A stretch of DNA of 64,000 nt from Labilithrix sp. (GTDB lineage: Bacteria; Myxococcota_A; Polyangia; Polyangiales; Polyangiaceae), in the NCBI GenBank assembly GCA_019637155.1, contig JAHBWE010000004.1, positions 372,001-436,000 of the forward strand, written 5' to 3'. The notes below the pieces were generated by a model. The model saw only the letters and a list, made by a program, of their open reading frames with translations. It ran no database searches and had not been told where the DNA came from. A program made the translations under genes and the position numbers. Shown one piece after another: positions 15,810 to 23,869 of the stretch. Positions within the stretch are counted from its first letter, which is position 1; each line of letters begins with the position of its first letter.

Positions 15810-15953
15810 GCCCGGAGTATTGTGGACAAACTGTCCGCAGTCTAGTGCCCGCGCTCGGTCTTATCGTGGGACCGTTCTCGGCCCATCTTCTTGCTCATGG
15901 TCGCAGGGAGACAGGACGTGCCGAGACGAACGAAGATCGACGGCGCGCGAGCC

Positions 15954-17399
15954 ATGACGCGTCGTCGTGGTGTCGTGCTCGCCGCGCTCCTCCTCCCCGC
16001 CGCGTGCGTGTCGGGAGAGCCGGCTCTTCAACACGCGGACCCGGGCGGCTCCACGATCGTGGGCGACGCGTCCATCGTGGGCGATGCGTCGATTGTGGGT
16101 GATGCGTCGATTGTGGGTGATGCGTCCATCGTGAGCGATGCGTCGATCGTGGAGGACGCGTCCGCGCGCGTTCGTGGCCTCGATCGCTCCTTCGGCGACG
16201 CGGGGCTCGTCGTCACGAAGCTGGGGCCCGGCGACGCCGACGTGCGCGCGATGGTGGTGCAGCCCGATCGGAGGATCCTCGTCGTGGGAGATGCGGTGGG
16301 GCCGCGGGGCCTGCGCGTCGCGCTGGTCCGCTACGAGCCCGACGGCGCGCTCGACGAGTCGTTCGGCGATCGAGGTGTGGTCCGAACGGCGTTCGGCGCG
16401 AGCGCGGAGGGGCTCGCCGTCGCGCTGCAGGACGACGGAAAGATCGTGGTGGCAGGGGCGTCGCACGGCGCGCCGACGGGCACGGACGTCTTCGTCGCGC
16501 GCTACACGGCGGGCGGAGATCTCGATCCTTCGTTCGGGCCGAGCGGCGACGGGCGCGTGTTCACCTCCTTCGGGGGTCCGGTCGATCGCGCGCACGCCGT
16601 GGTCGTCCAGCCGGACGGCAAGATCGTCGTCGCGGGGTCCTCCTTCGCCGACGCGACCGGCCTGGACTTCGCGCTCGCTCGCTACCGCGCCGACGGAGCG
16701 CTCGACGACGGCTTCGGAGTCGATGGAAAGGTGATGACCGACGTTGTCGGTGGAGCCGGGAGGGACGCAATCTACGGAATGGCGCTTCACTCCGTCGACG
16801 GCGAGCTTCGGATCGTCGTGGTCGGGACCGACGGCGGACCGGTCGTGGCTCGTTATCTCCCGGACGGCCGCGTCGACGAGAGCTTCGGCGACGCCGGCTT
16901 CGTGCGAGGCCTCTTCGACGCGGCGAGCGGAGCCTTCAACGCCGTCGCCGTGGCGGCGGACGGCGCGCTCGTCGTGACCGGTCACGCGCAGGGCGACGTC
17001 GCGGCGGCGCGCATCGACGCGCGCGGGGCGCCCGATCCGCGCTTCGGCGAGGGCGGGACGAAGCGCGTCGCGATCCGCGCGGCGGAGGAGGCAGAGGAGG
17101 GGATGGGGACGGGCCTGGGGCTCCTCGCGGACGGTCGCGTCGTCGTCGGCGGGTTCGCGCGCGCCGGCGAGGGGGCGCGCCGGCAGTTCGCGCTCCTCTG
17201 CCTCGACGCGGCCGGCGCGCTCGATCCGACGTTCGGCGCCGGCGGGATCGTGCTCACGCCGATGGCAGGATCGGCGCACGGGCTCGCGCGCGCGCTCGCG
17301 CTCCAGCCCGCCGCCACCCCCGGCGAGACGCGGGTGGTGCTCGCCGGCTCCGCGCTCGCGGACTCCTCCGCCTTCGCGCTCGCGCGCTACGAGCCGTGA
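15954..17399 (+). CDS. Delta-60-repeat beta-propeller-like lipoprotein
   Basis: About 481 residues from the ATG at 15954; earlier in-frame ATGs (15891) would put 21 polar residues before the signal peptide. Lipobox LLLPAACVSG. Residues 35-70 are six tandem copies of a hexapeptide IVGDAS. The rest consists of delta-60 repeats (TIGR02608 type), each with a core such as LDxSFGxxGxV, AxxVQPDGKIVVAG and FALARYxxDG. I count about seven units. These repeats are typical of Myxococcota and form a propeller-like extracellular structure; ligand unknown. Confidence 0.85.
   Translation: MTRRRGVVLAALLLPAACVSGEPALQHADPGGSTIVGDASIVGDASIVGDASIVGDASIVSDASIVEDASARVRGLDRSFGDAGLVVTKLGPGDADVRAMVVQPDRRILVVGDAVGPRGLRVALVRYEPDGALDESFGDRGVVRTAFGASAEGLAVALQDDGKIVVAGASHGAPTGTDVFVARYTAGGDLDPSFGPSGDGRVFTSFGGPVDRAHAVVVQPDGKIVVAGSSFADATGLDFALARYRADGALDDGFGVDGKVMTDVVGGAGRDAIYGMALHSVDGELRIVVVGTDGGPVVARYLPDGRVDESFGDAGFVRGLFDAASGAFNAVAVAADGALVVTGHAQGDVAAARIDARGAPDPRFGEGGTKRVAIRAAEEAEEGMGTGLGLLADGRVVVGGFARAGEGARRQFALLCLDAAGALDPTFGAGGIVLTPMAGSAHGLARALALQPAATPGETRVVLAGSALADSSAFALARYEP
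16056..16163 (+). repeat. Six tandem 18-bp units coding for (I-V-G/S/E-D-A-S)6
   Basis: Six in-phase 18-base units (16056, 16074, 16092, 16110, 16128, 16146), each starting ATC/ATT GTG. They differ mainly at third positions (GGC/GGT, GAC/GAT, TCC/TCG), and units 5 and 6 carry G-to-S and G-to-E changes. The tract lies between the lipobox and the first delta-60 repeat and acts as a spacer. Confidence 0.9.
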
Positions 17400-17593
17400 G
17401 CGACCACCGCGACGACGCGAGGCTCCGACTTCGTGTGCTCGCCGGTGTCGCCCTGCTCCGCGCGAAGGCGTGAGCCCCTCCGTCGAGGGGGACGAGACAC
17501 GCCGCGTGGCTCGGCGGCCACGGCGCGGGCGCGGCTCGCTCTGGTTTTTCCGTGTTCTCGTCGCGGCACGGGCCGTGAAAGGTGCTCCGGTCG

Positions 17594-18403
17594 ATGAAGC
17601 GTCTCGTGTTCTCGACCCTGCTCCTCGCCTCCGCGTTCGCGTGCGCCTCCTCGGCGAAGGAGGAGCCGGTCACGGTCACGGCGGAGCCCACCCCGATCCT
17701 CGAGCTCGACGAGGCGACGCCGAGCTCGCTGAGCGAACCCGAGGCGCCGGCGCGCGTGGAGCCGGTCGTCGATCCGGTCGCGGATCGGCTGCCGACCGGC
17801 GCGTTCGCGGATGTCCGCGCGTTCTGCGCCGCGCAGGAGAAGCTCGTCGCGCCGCGGATCGCCGAGGCGAACGCGAGCTGGATCCAGAACGGCATGGGTG
17901 CGCTGAACGCGAAGCCGGCCTGCAACGAGCTCCCCGAGGCGCTCGCCGGCGCGATGACCGATCCGTTCCTCGATCTCAAGGCGGTCCGCGTCGAGATCGG
18001 CGGCGGAACGGAGGTCTACCTCCTCGTCCTCGGCACGTCGGGCTGGGAGGCTGTCCGCACTCCGTTCCTCAACGCGTTCGACGACGATCCCGGCTGCGGC
18101 TCGATCGAGCGCGAGGTCGCGATCAAGGACGTCCACGAGGACGGCGACCGTGTCGTCGTGACGATCGAGTCGGGCCGCGGCTACTACAAGGACGACGACG
18201 ACTACGGTGAGCTCACGCTCGCCTCCGCGCGGTCGTGCCGCGCGGGCGCCGCGTGCGCGCAGGCGGAGGTCGTCGAGGCGAAGGCCGTCGCGCATCACGG
18301 CGAGGGAGAGCCCGACCGGACGCGCACGTTCACGACGACGTACTCGATCGACGCGAAGGGCGCCGTCGTCCCCGCGGCGAAGTTCGACGAGACGGCGCTA
18401 TGA
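17594..18403 (+). CDS. Lipoprotein of unknown function
   Basis: About 269 residues from the ATG at 17594 (MKRLVFSTLL); a GTG at 17582 is also in frame. Lipobox LASAFACAS. An acidic Pro/Glu linker precedes a globular domain with AFCAAQEKLVAPRI, CNELPEAL, and an alpha/beta core (VYLLVLGTSGWEAV, then DRVVVTIESGRGYYKDDDDYGE). Four Cys suggest two disulfides. No family recognised. It converges with the MalY-like gene with a 6-base overlap of 3' ends. The 190 bases upstream contain no supported gene. Confidence 0.68.
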   Translation: MKRLVFSTLLLASAFACASSAKEEPVTVTAEPTPILELDEATPSSLSEPEAPARVEPVVDPVADRLPTGAFADVRAFCAAQEKLVAPRIAEANASWIQNGMGALNAKPACNELPEALAGAMTDPFLDLKAVRVEIGGGTEVYLLVLGTSGWEAVRTPFLNAFDDDPGCGSIEREVAIKDVHEDGDRVVVTIESGRGYYKDDDDYGELTLASARSCRAGAACAQAEVVEAKAVAHHGEGEPDRTRTFTTTYSIDAKGAVVPAAKFDETAL

Positions 18404-19525
18404 CGTCGCCCCCGCCATCCGGCGGACGGCCTCTTCGAGGATCGCGCGCGTCGTCGCGAAGTTGAGGCGCGCGAAGCCCTCGCCGTTGGTCCCGAACGGC
18501 GGGCCGGGCGAGAGCGCGACGCGGGCGCGCTCGAGGAACACCTTCGCGGGATCGGCGCCGAGCCCGAGCGCGCGGCAGTCGAGCCACGCGAGGTAGCCCG
18601 CCGCCGGCGGCGTGTAGCGCACGCGCGGGAGGTGCTCCCCGAGGAGCTCCCCGAGCAGCGCGCGGTTCCGATCGAGGATGCGCCTCGTCTCCGCGAGCCA
18701 TGGGTCGCCGTGCTCGAAGGCCGCGCGCGCGGCGACGATGCCGAGGTGGCCGGCGTGGTACGGCAGCTCCACCGGCAGCCGCCCCACCACCGCGCGGGCG
18801 CGATCGTGGCAGGCGACGATCACCGAGGCCTTCAGGCCGGCGAGGTTGAACGTCTTCGACGCCGACGTGAGGACGACGCTGACGCTCGGATCGACGAGCG
18901 GGAAGGGGACGTGCTCGTGCGGGGCGTGCGTCAGCGGCGCGTGGATCTCGTCGCTGACGACGAGCACGTCGTGGGCGCGGGCGAGCGCGGCGATCGCCTC
19001 GAGCTCCGCGCGCGTGTGCACCGTCCCGGACGGGTTGTGGGGCGAGCAGAGGACGTGCACCTTCGCGCCGCTCGCGTAGGCGCGCGCGATCGCTTCGAGG
19101 TCGAGGCGGCCGTTCGCGATCGGCGCCTCGACGACGGTGCGCCCGTAGCGCCGGATCGTCCACGCGAACGGCATGTACACCGGCGGATCGATGACGACGC
19201 CGTCGCCCGGCTCCGTCGTGACGAGGAGGAGCTCGGTGAGCGCGGTGACGACGTCGGGCGCGACCTTCACGTCGGCGGGATCGACCTCCCAGCCCCAGCG
19301 CGCCTTCGCCCACGGCGCGAAGGCGGCCCCGAGCCCGCGCGGATCGGCGTAGCCCGCGTCGTCGGCGTCGATCGCGGCGTGGAGCACGCGCTTGATCGGG
19401 TCCGCGAGCGGATAGTCCATCTCCGCGACCCACAGCGGGAGCACGTCGTCGGGGTACACCTTCCACTTCGCGCTCTGCCGAACGCGCAGCGCGGCCTCGC
19501 TCACATCGTCGAACGGATGGTTCAA
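18398..19525 (-). CDS. PLP-dependent aminotransferase, MalY/PatB cystathionine beta-lyase type
   Basis: About 375 residues. I prefer the TTG at 19525 (LNHPFDD) because a purine-rich GGAGG/AGGAAGAG stretch lies just upstream and family members begin N-P-F-D; an ATG at 19558 is the alternative. Fold type I aminotransferase motifs are complete: WVAEMDYPLADPI, PPVYMPF, SPHNPSGTV, VSDEIHAPLT and the PLP lysine in SASKTFNLAGLK. The MalY/PatB branch cleaves C-S bonds of cystathionine or related substrates, releasing homocysteine or thiols, and some members moonlight as regulators. It is cytosolic, and no sulfur genes are nearby. Confidence 0.9.
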   Translation of the reverse strand: MNHPFDDVSEAALRVRQSAKWKVYPDDVLPLWVAEMDYPLADPIKRVLHAAIDADDAGYADPRGLGAAFAPWAKARWGWEVDPADVKVAPDVVTALTELLLVTTEPGDGVVIDPPVYMPFAWTIRRYGRTVVEAPIANGRLDLEAIARAYASGAKVHVLCSPHNPSGTVHTRAELEAIAALARAHDVLVVSDEIHAPLTHAPHEHVPFPLVDPSVSVVLTSASKTFNLAGLKASVIVACHDRARAVVGRLPVELPYHAGHLGIVAARAAFEHGDPWLAETRRILDRNRALLGELLGEHLPRVRYTPPAAGYLAWLDCRALGLGADPAKVFLERARVALSPGPPFGTNGEGFARLNFATTRAILEEAVRRMAGATS

Positions 19526-19616
19526 GCGCTCTTCCTGGCCTCCGCCACGAGCCCGCATCGTACGTGCTGAGCTGGACGGTGCAACCGTTCGTGTCCCAGC
19601 GACGTAGTCGCTCCTC

Positions 19617-20048
19617 GTGACCTTCGATCCGCTCCAGCGCAAGGTGGTCGGGCGCGCGGCGCTCCTCATGGCGATCGGCATGTTCACCGGCATCTGGAGC
19701 GGCATCGCGCTCGCCGGCAAGGTGAAGGTCGACGTCCCGCACCTCGCGCTCGCGGCGCACTTGAACGCGCTGTTCGGCTGCTTCTGGCTCGTCGCGATCG
19801 CGTGGACGTTGCCGATGCTCTCGTACGACGCGAAGGCGAAGGAGCGGCTCGCGAACGGCGCGCTCCTGCCGACCTACGGCAACTGGCTCGTCACCCTCGT
19901 CGCGTCGTTCGTCGGCGAGCGAGGGATCGAGTTCCAGGGCAGGCTCGGCAACGACGTCATCGCCGCGCTCTTGCTCGCCGTCGTCGTGCTCCCCGCGCTC
20001 GTCGTCAGCGCCGCGTGGGCGAACGGGTTCCGGCGCCCCGCGGCGTAG
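19617..20048 (+). CDS. Four-TM membrane protein, hydroxylaminobenzene-mutase-like
   Basis: 143 residues, GTG start. Four hydrophobic helices: ALLMAIGMFTGIWSGIAL, LALAAHLNALFGCFWLVAIAW, WLVTLVASFVG and IAALLLAVVVLPALVVSAAW. The spacing and the HLALAAHLNALFGCF segment resemble the HAB-mutase family (HabA/HabB), whose members share a 'LSAHL-x-x-x-N-G' signature in TM2 and rearrange hydroxylaminobenzene to aminophenol. Most homologues are of unknown function, so 'related membrane protein' is the safe call. Confidence 0.6.
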   Translation: MTFDPLQRKVVGRAALLMAIGMFTGIWSGIALAGKVKVDVPHLALAAHLNALFGCFWLVAIAWTLPMLSYDAKAKERLANGALLPTYGNWLVTLVASFVGERGIEFQGRLGNDVIAALLLAVVVLPALVVSAAWANGFRRPAA

Positions 20049-20053
20049 CTGCG

Positions 20054-21859
20054 TCAAGCCGGCGTCTTGGCGCAGCGGAAGCCGCCTTCGGCGAAGCGGT
20101 AGTGCGGATCGAACGAGATGCGGGCGTACGTGCGGAGCGCGCGCGCGTCGTACATGAAGGAGCCGCCGCGCATGACGTGGCCGGCGCCCTTCTTTCCTTG
20201 CGGCGAGGGCGCGAGCTTCGGGTTCATGCTCGGGCCGTTCTCGTAGAAGTCCTCGTCGAAGAGGTCCTCGCACCACTCCCAGACGTTGCCCGCGAGATCG
20301 AGGCAGCCGTACGGCGACGCGCCCTCCGGGTACGCGCCGACGATGGTCGTGCCCTCGCGGACGCGCGCGAAGTTCGCGTGACTCGGCTTCGGCTCCGCCC
20401 GTCCCCACGGGTAGCGCCGGCCGTCGGTGCCGCGCGCCGCCTTCTCCCACTCCGCCTCGGCCGGGAGCCTTTGCCCCGCCCACTTCGCGTACGCGCGCGC
20501 GTCGTACCAGGACACGTAGACGACGGGGTGGCGGTCGTCGCCGCGCGCCGGCCTCCCGTTGCGCCAGTGCGCGAGGAAGCGCTTCGCCCCCGCGTCGGTC
20601 GGGCGGTACTGCGTCGTCTCGAGGAAGACGAGGAACTGCGCGTTCGTGACGGGGGTGCGATCTATGTAAAATGCATCGATATGGATCTCGCGCCGCGCGG
20701 GGCCCATCGCGAAGTTGCCGCCCGGCACGAGGACCATCTCGCGGCCGCCGGTCTCGCGCAGGGTGGTGGGGAGCGGGACCGACGACGAGACCGCGGTCGC
20801 GGTCATGCGCTCCGACGCCGGCGGCGGCAGCGCGTCGAGGAGGCGCTCGCGGAACGCGGCGCACGAGGCGGGGCGCTTCGTCGGATCCTTCGAGAGCGCC
20901 TCGAGGATGAGCTTCTCGAGCGGAGGCGGGACGTCGGGGCGGAGCTTGCCGGGAGGACGCGGCACGTTGGTGACGTGCGCCATCATCACGCTGAAGTGCG
21001 TGCCGTCGAACGGCGGGCGCCCGGCGACGAGCTCGTAGAGCGTGACGCCGAGCGAATAGATGTCGGAGCGATGATCGGCGAGGCTCGGCGTCTTCACCTG
21101 CTCCGGCGACATGTAGCGGCACGTCCCGAGCAGCGCGCCGCTCACGGTGTAGGTCGTGCCTTCGAGGACCTTCGCGATCCCGAAGTCGGCGATCTTCGGG
21201 CGGAGCCGGGCGCCGTCCTTCCGCACGAGGACGTTGTCCGGCTTGAGGTCGCGGTGGACGACGCCGTTCGCGTGCGCGTCGTCCATCGCGAGCAGCACGT
21301 CGCCCATGATCGTGCGGACCTCGTCGTAGGGCATCTTCCCGCGCCAGCGCGCGAGGTGTTGCGCGAGGTTCTCGCCCTCGACGAGCTCCATCACGATCGC
21401 GAGGACGTGCTCGTGCTCGATGAAGTCGTAGACCGCGACCGCGCCGGGGTGGCTCCACGTCCGGAGCACGCGCGCCTCGCGCACGAAGCGGTTCCGCACC
21501 TCCGGATCGCCGGCGAGGTTCAGGTGGAGGCACTTGACCGCGACGTCGCGGCCGAGCGCCATGTCGCGCGCCTTGTAGACGACGCCCATCCCGCCTTCGC
21601 CGAGCACCGACTCGATCCGGTACACGCCGATCGTGGTGCCCTCCGGGATGCGCATCGGCGGCAGGCTCGTCGCGGGCGGCGGCGACAGCGGCGCCGCGAG
21701 CTCGGTCGACGCAAACTGCGTGTCGCTCGAGCGCGCGACGACGGGCGCGGCCGAGGCGGCGGGCGCGGCCGGCGTCATCGCGAAGCCGCAATGATGACAA
21801 AAGCGCGCATCCGGCGCCGCGAGCGCCTGACCGCACGAAGGGCACGCGCCGTCCGCCAT
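20054..21859 (-). CDS. Ser/Thr kinase fused to a formylglycine-generating-enzyme-like domain
   Basis: About 601 residues from the ATG at 21859, which begins a zinc ribbon (CPSCGQ, then CHHCG). A linker leads to a full kinase domain (residues about 90-350): VLGEGGMGVVYKA, VAVKCL, HRDLKPDN, DFGIAK and RYMSPEQ. The C-terminal 230 residues are an FGE-sulfatase (SUMF1/PvdO/EgtB-like) domain: GREMVLVPGGNFAMG, DRTPVTNAQF, RLPAEAEWEKAARG, GNVWEWCEDLF and RGGSF, ending GFRCAK. The Cys pair that FGE uses for catalysis is not visible after RGGSF, so the domain probably binds ligand or another protein rather than oxidising Cys. There is no TM helix, so it is cytoplasmic. Confidence 0.9.
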   Translation of the reverse strand: MADGACPSCGQALAAPDARFCHHCGFAMTPAAPAASAAPVVARSSDTQFASTELAAPLSPPPATSLPPMRIPEGTTIGVYRIESVLGEGGMGVVYKARDMALGRDVAVKCLHLNLAGDPEVRNRFVREARVLRTWSHPGAVAVYDFIEHEHVLAIVMELVEGENLAQHLARWRGKMPYDEVRTIMGDVLLAMDDAHANGVVHRDLKPDNVLVRKDGARLRPKIADFGIAKVLEGTTYTVSGALLGTCRYMSPEQVKTPSLADHRSDIYSLGVTLYELVAGRPPFDGTHFSVMMAHVTNVPRPPGKLRPDVPPPLEKLILEALSKDPTKRPASCAAFRERLLDALPPPASERMTATAVSSSVPLPTTLRETGGREMVLVPGGNFAMGPARREIHIDAFYIDRTPVTNAQFLVFLETTQYRPTDAGAKRFLAHWRNGRPARGDDRHPVVYVSWYDARAYAKWAGQRLPAEAEWEKAARGTDGRRYPWGRAEPKPSHANFARVREGTTIVGAYPEGASPYGCLDLAGNVWEWCEDLFDEDFYENGPSMNPKLAPSPQGKKGAGHVMRGGSFMYDARALRTYARISFDPHYRFAEGGFRCAKTPA

Positions 21860-21893
21860 CGTCCACGCGCATTCTACTGCTAAGGTCCCGGCC
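21860..21893. promoter_or_regulatory. Compact divergent intergenic region
   Basis: Only 34 bases separate the starts of the kinase-FGE gene (reverse) and the PHB-esterase-like gene (forward). Promoters for both must overlap each other or lie inside the coding sequences. No clear -10/-35 elements are visible; the call rests on geometry. Confidence 0.3.
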
Positions 21894-22844
21894 GTGAAGC
21901 TCCTGTCCGCGCTCGCGCTCGCGTTCGTCGCCGTTGGCTGCTCCGACGGCGGGACGAGCGGCGCGCCGGTCGCGTCTTCATCGTCGTCGTCCACGTCGTC
22001 ATCGTCGTCTTCATCGACGTCGTCGTCGTCGTCGAGCGGCGGCGAGCCGGACGATCCGCTCCTCACGGCGCGGCCGTACGAGCGCACGGTGCCGGCGAGC
22101 TACGACGCGAGCAAGCCGGCGCCGCTCGTCATGCTGCTCCACGGCTACACGAGCAACGCGAAGGACCAAGACGCCTACTTCGGCATCAGCGCGCTCGCGG
22201 AGACGAAGGGCTTCCTCGTCGCCCTGCCGAACGGCACGAAGGACGCCGCCGGCAACCCGTTCTGGGCCGCGACGGACGCATGCTGCAACTTCGTGAACGC
22301 CGCCGTCGACGACGTCGCCTACTTGCGCGCGGTCCTCGCCGACATGAAGCTGCGCTACGCGGTCGATCCGAAGCGCGTCTACGTCGTCGGCCACTCGAAC
22401 GGCGGCTTCATGAGCCATCGCCTCGCGTGCGAGCTCGCCGGCGAGATCGCGGCGATCGTGAGCCTCGCCGGCGGCCAGTTCGCCGACGCGACGAAGTGCA
22501 CGCCGTCCGCGCCGGTCGCGGTGCTGCAGGTCCACGGCGATCAAGACGAGACCGTCACCTACGAAGGCGGCGTCTTCTTTGGCAAGTCGTACCCGAGCGC
22601 GAAGCAGACGGTCGCGACGTGGGCGGCGAAGAACGGCTGCAGCCCCACGCTCGAGCCGGCGCGCGACGCCCTCGACCTCGAGCGCACCCTCGCCGGCGCG
22701 GAGACCACCGTCGCCCGCCACGCCTGCACGACCGGCGCGGCCGAGCTCTGGACGATCGCCGGCGGCAAGCACGTCCCCACCTTCGCGCAGCCGGCGTGGG
22801 CCGAGGCCGTCTACTCCTTCCTCGACGCCCACCCGAAGCCCTGA
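21894..22844 (+). CDS. Secreted PHB-depolymerase-type esterase, lipoprotein with poly-Ser linker
   Basis: 316 residues, GTG start. Lipobox VAVGCSDGG, then a Ser/Thr stalk of about 25 residues. The catalytic domain is an alpha/beta hydrolase of the PHB depolymerase/LpqC/feruloyl-esterase group: LVMLLHGYTSN (oxyanion), nucleophile VVGHSNGGFMSHRLACE, candidate Asp in VHGDQDETVTYEGG and His in GGKHVPT. DACCNFVNAAVDDVAYL matches the family's conserved 'ACC...VDDV-F' segment. It probably hydrolyses short polyester or cinnamoyl esters at the cell surface; the substrate is not determined. Confidence 0.88.
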   Translation: MKLLSALALAFVAVGCSDGGTSGAPVASSSSSSTSSSSSSSTSSSSSSGGEPDDPLLTARPYERTVPASYDASKPAPLVMLLHGYTSNAKDQDAYFGISALAETKGFLVALPNGTKDAAGNPFWAATDACCNFVNAAVDDVAYLRAVLADMKLRYAVDPKRVYVVGHSNGGFMSHRLACELAGEIAAIVSLAGGQFADATKCTPSAPVAVLQVHGDQDETVTYEGGVFFGKSYPSAKQTVATWAAKNGCSPTLEPARDALDLERTLAGAETTVARHACTTGAAELWTIAGGKHVPTFAQPAWAEAVYSFLDAHPKP

Positions 22845-22852
22845 CTTCAGGG
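22839..22852. terminator. Palindrome spanning both stop codons of convergent genes
   Basis: CCCTGA and TCAGGG flank two bases. The TGA of the forward esterase (22842-22844) and the stop of the reverse lipoprotein (22847-22849) are the two arms. It could serve as a minimal bidirectional terminator, but there is no U-tract, so this is weak. Confidence 0.3.
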
Positions 22853-23869
22853 GATCCGGCGCGCCGTCATCTTGCCGGTGCCGGCGCCGAGATCGACCGG
22901 CGGGATCGGCGCGCCCTCCGTCGTGGCGCCGGCGACGATGCGATCGGCGGTGAGGGTGCCGCTCGCGCGGACGACGCCGTCCGGGCCCGGCGCGAAGCGG
23001 GCGGTGAGGACGAGCCCCTCCGCCGTGACCGGCGGCTGCTCCACCGCCATCGTCGCCGGCGCGGTGAGCACGCCCGTGCCTTCGCCGTCGTCGGCGGCGC
23101 AGCCCGCGGCGACGAACGAGAAGCCGATCGGCGGGGTCGGGTTCGGGGCGAAGTCGGTGTGCTCCTCGACGTCGTTCGCGATCTCGGACGGGAGCGCGCA
23201 CGCCGGCGCGGGCAGGAGGCGGCACACCGTGTCGGCGCTGCACGCGGTCGGGCAGGTCAGGTCCGTCCGGCGATCGCCGCTCGTGAAGCGGCCGGTCAGC
23301 GCGCCGTTCGTCGGATCGATCGTGAGGTCGGCGAAGATCTGGATCTGGAGGCCGACCGGCCGCTCGACGTCGAAGAGCATGAAGTAGCGGCCGCTCTCGA
23401 GCCGGGTCGCGCCGCCGGTGCACTTCACGCCGTAGGAGAAGGGGATCTTCACGCGCCGGTTCGAGGTGCGCCCCATCCGCGAGCGGAGGCCGGGCTCGAC
23501 GAGGAGGAGGAGCTTCGGGCCGACCGGCATCGTGCGCGCGGGCGTGAGGACGACGGCGGTGCGGTCGGGCGTGAGCTCCGTGCGCGTGTTGAAGTCCGTC
23601 GTCGGATCGTGGCGGAGGAGGACGTCGAGCTGGGTCTGTGGATCGGCGTCCTCGTCGGCGAGGTTCCCCTCCGCGTCGGTCACGTCGTGCACGATCGCGA
23701 GGCGCAGCGTCGCCGGATCGATCTCCGTGCCGAAGCGGATCACGAGCGGCGCGCGCGAGTCCTCCAGCACACCCGTCTCGCCGCCCTCGATGACCGGCTC
23801 CGGCGGGGCCTCGTAGCGCTCGCACGCGATCGCGGCGACGAAGAGGAGGGGGAGGGTTCGGGGCAGCAT
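22847..23869 (-). CDS. Lipoprotein with Ig-like domain, partner of the upstream porin
   Basis: About 340 residues from the ATG at 23869; the ATG shares its first base with the stop of the porin gene (TGATG). Signal peptide with lipobox AAIACERY. The first half is a beta-rich Big/SbsA-like Ig region (VIRFGTEIDPATLRLAIVHD, VVLTPARTMPVGPKLLLLVEPG), where 'extremum of values' phrasing resembles bacterial Ig_5. Later there are two Cys pairs (CPTACSADTVC) and another beta domain. The tight coupling to the porin suggests an outer-membrane-associated accessory lipoprotein. No catalytic motif is recognised. Confidence 0.72.
   Translation of the reverse strand: MLPRTLPLLFVAAIACERYEAPPEPVIEGGETGVLEDSRAPLVIRFGTEIDPATLRLAIVHDVTDAEGNLADEDADPQTQLDVLLRHDPTTDFNTRTELTPDRTAVVLTPARTMPVGPKLLLLVEPGLRSRMGRTSNRRVKIPFSYGVKCTGGATRLESGRYFMLFDVERPVGLQIQIFADLTIDPTNGALTGRFTSGDRRTDLTCPTACSADTVCRLLPAPACALPSEIANDVEEHTDFAPNPTPPIGFSFVAAGCAADDGEGTGVLTAPATMAVEQPPVTAEGLVLTARFAPGPDGVVRASGTLTADRIVAGATTEGAPIPPVDLGAGTGKMTARRIP

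Noticed and set aside
16056..16163. Repeat tract considered as a CRISPR array
   Set aside because: Units are contiguous 18-mers in the coding phase without spacers, encoding a hexapeptide repeat.
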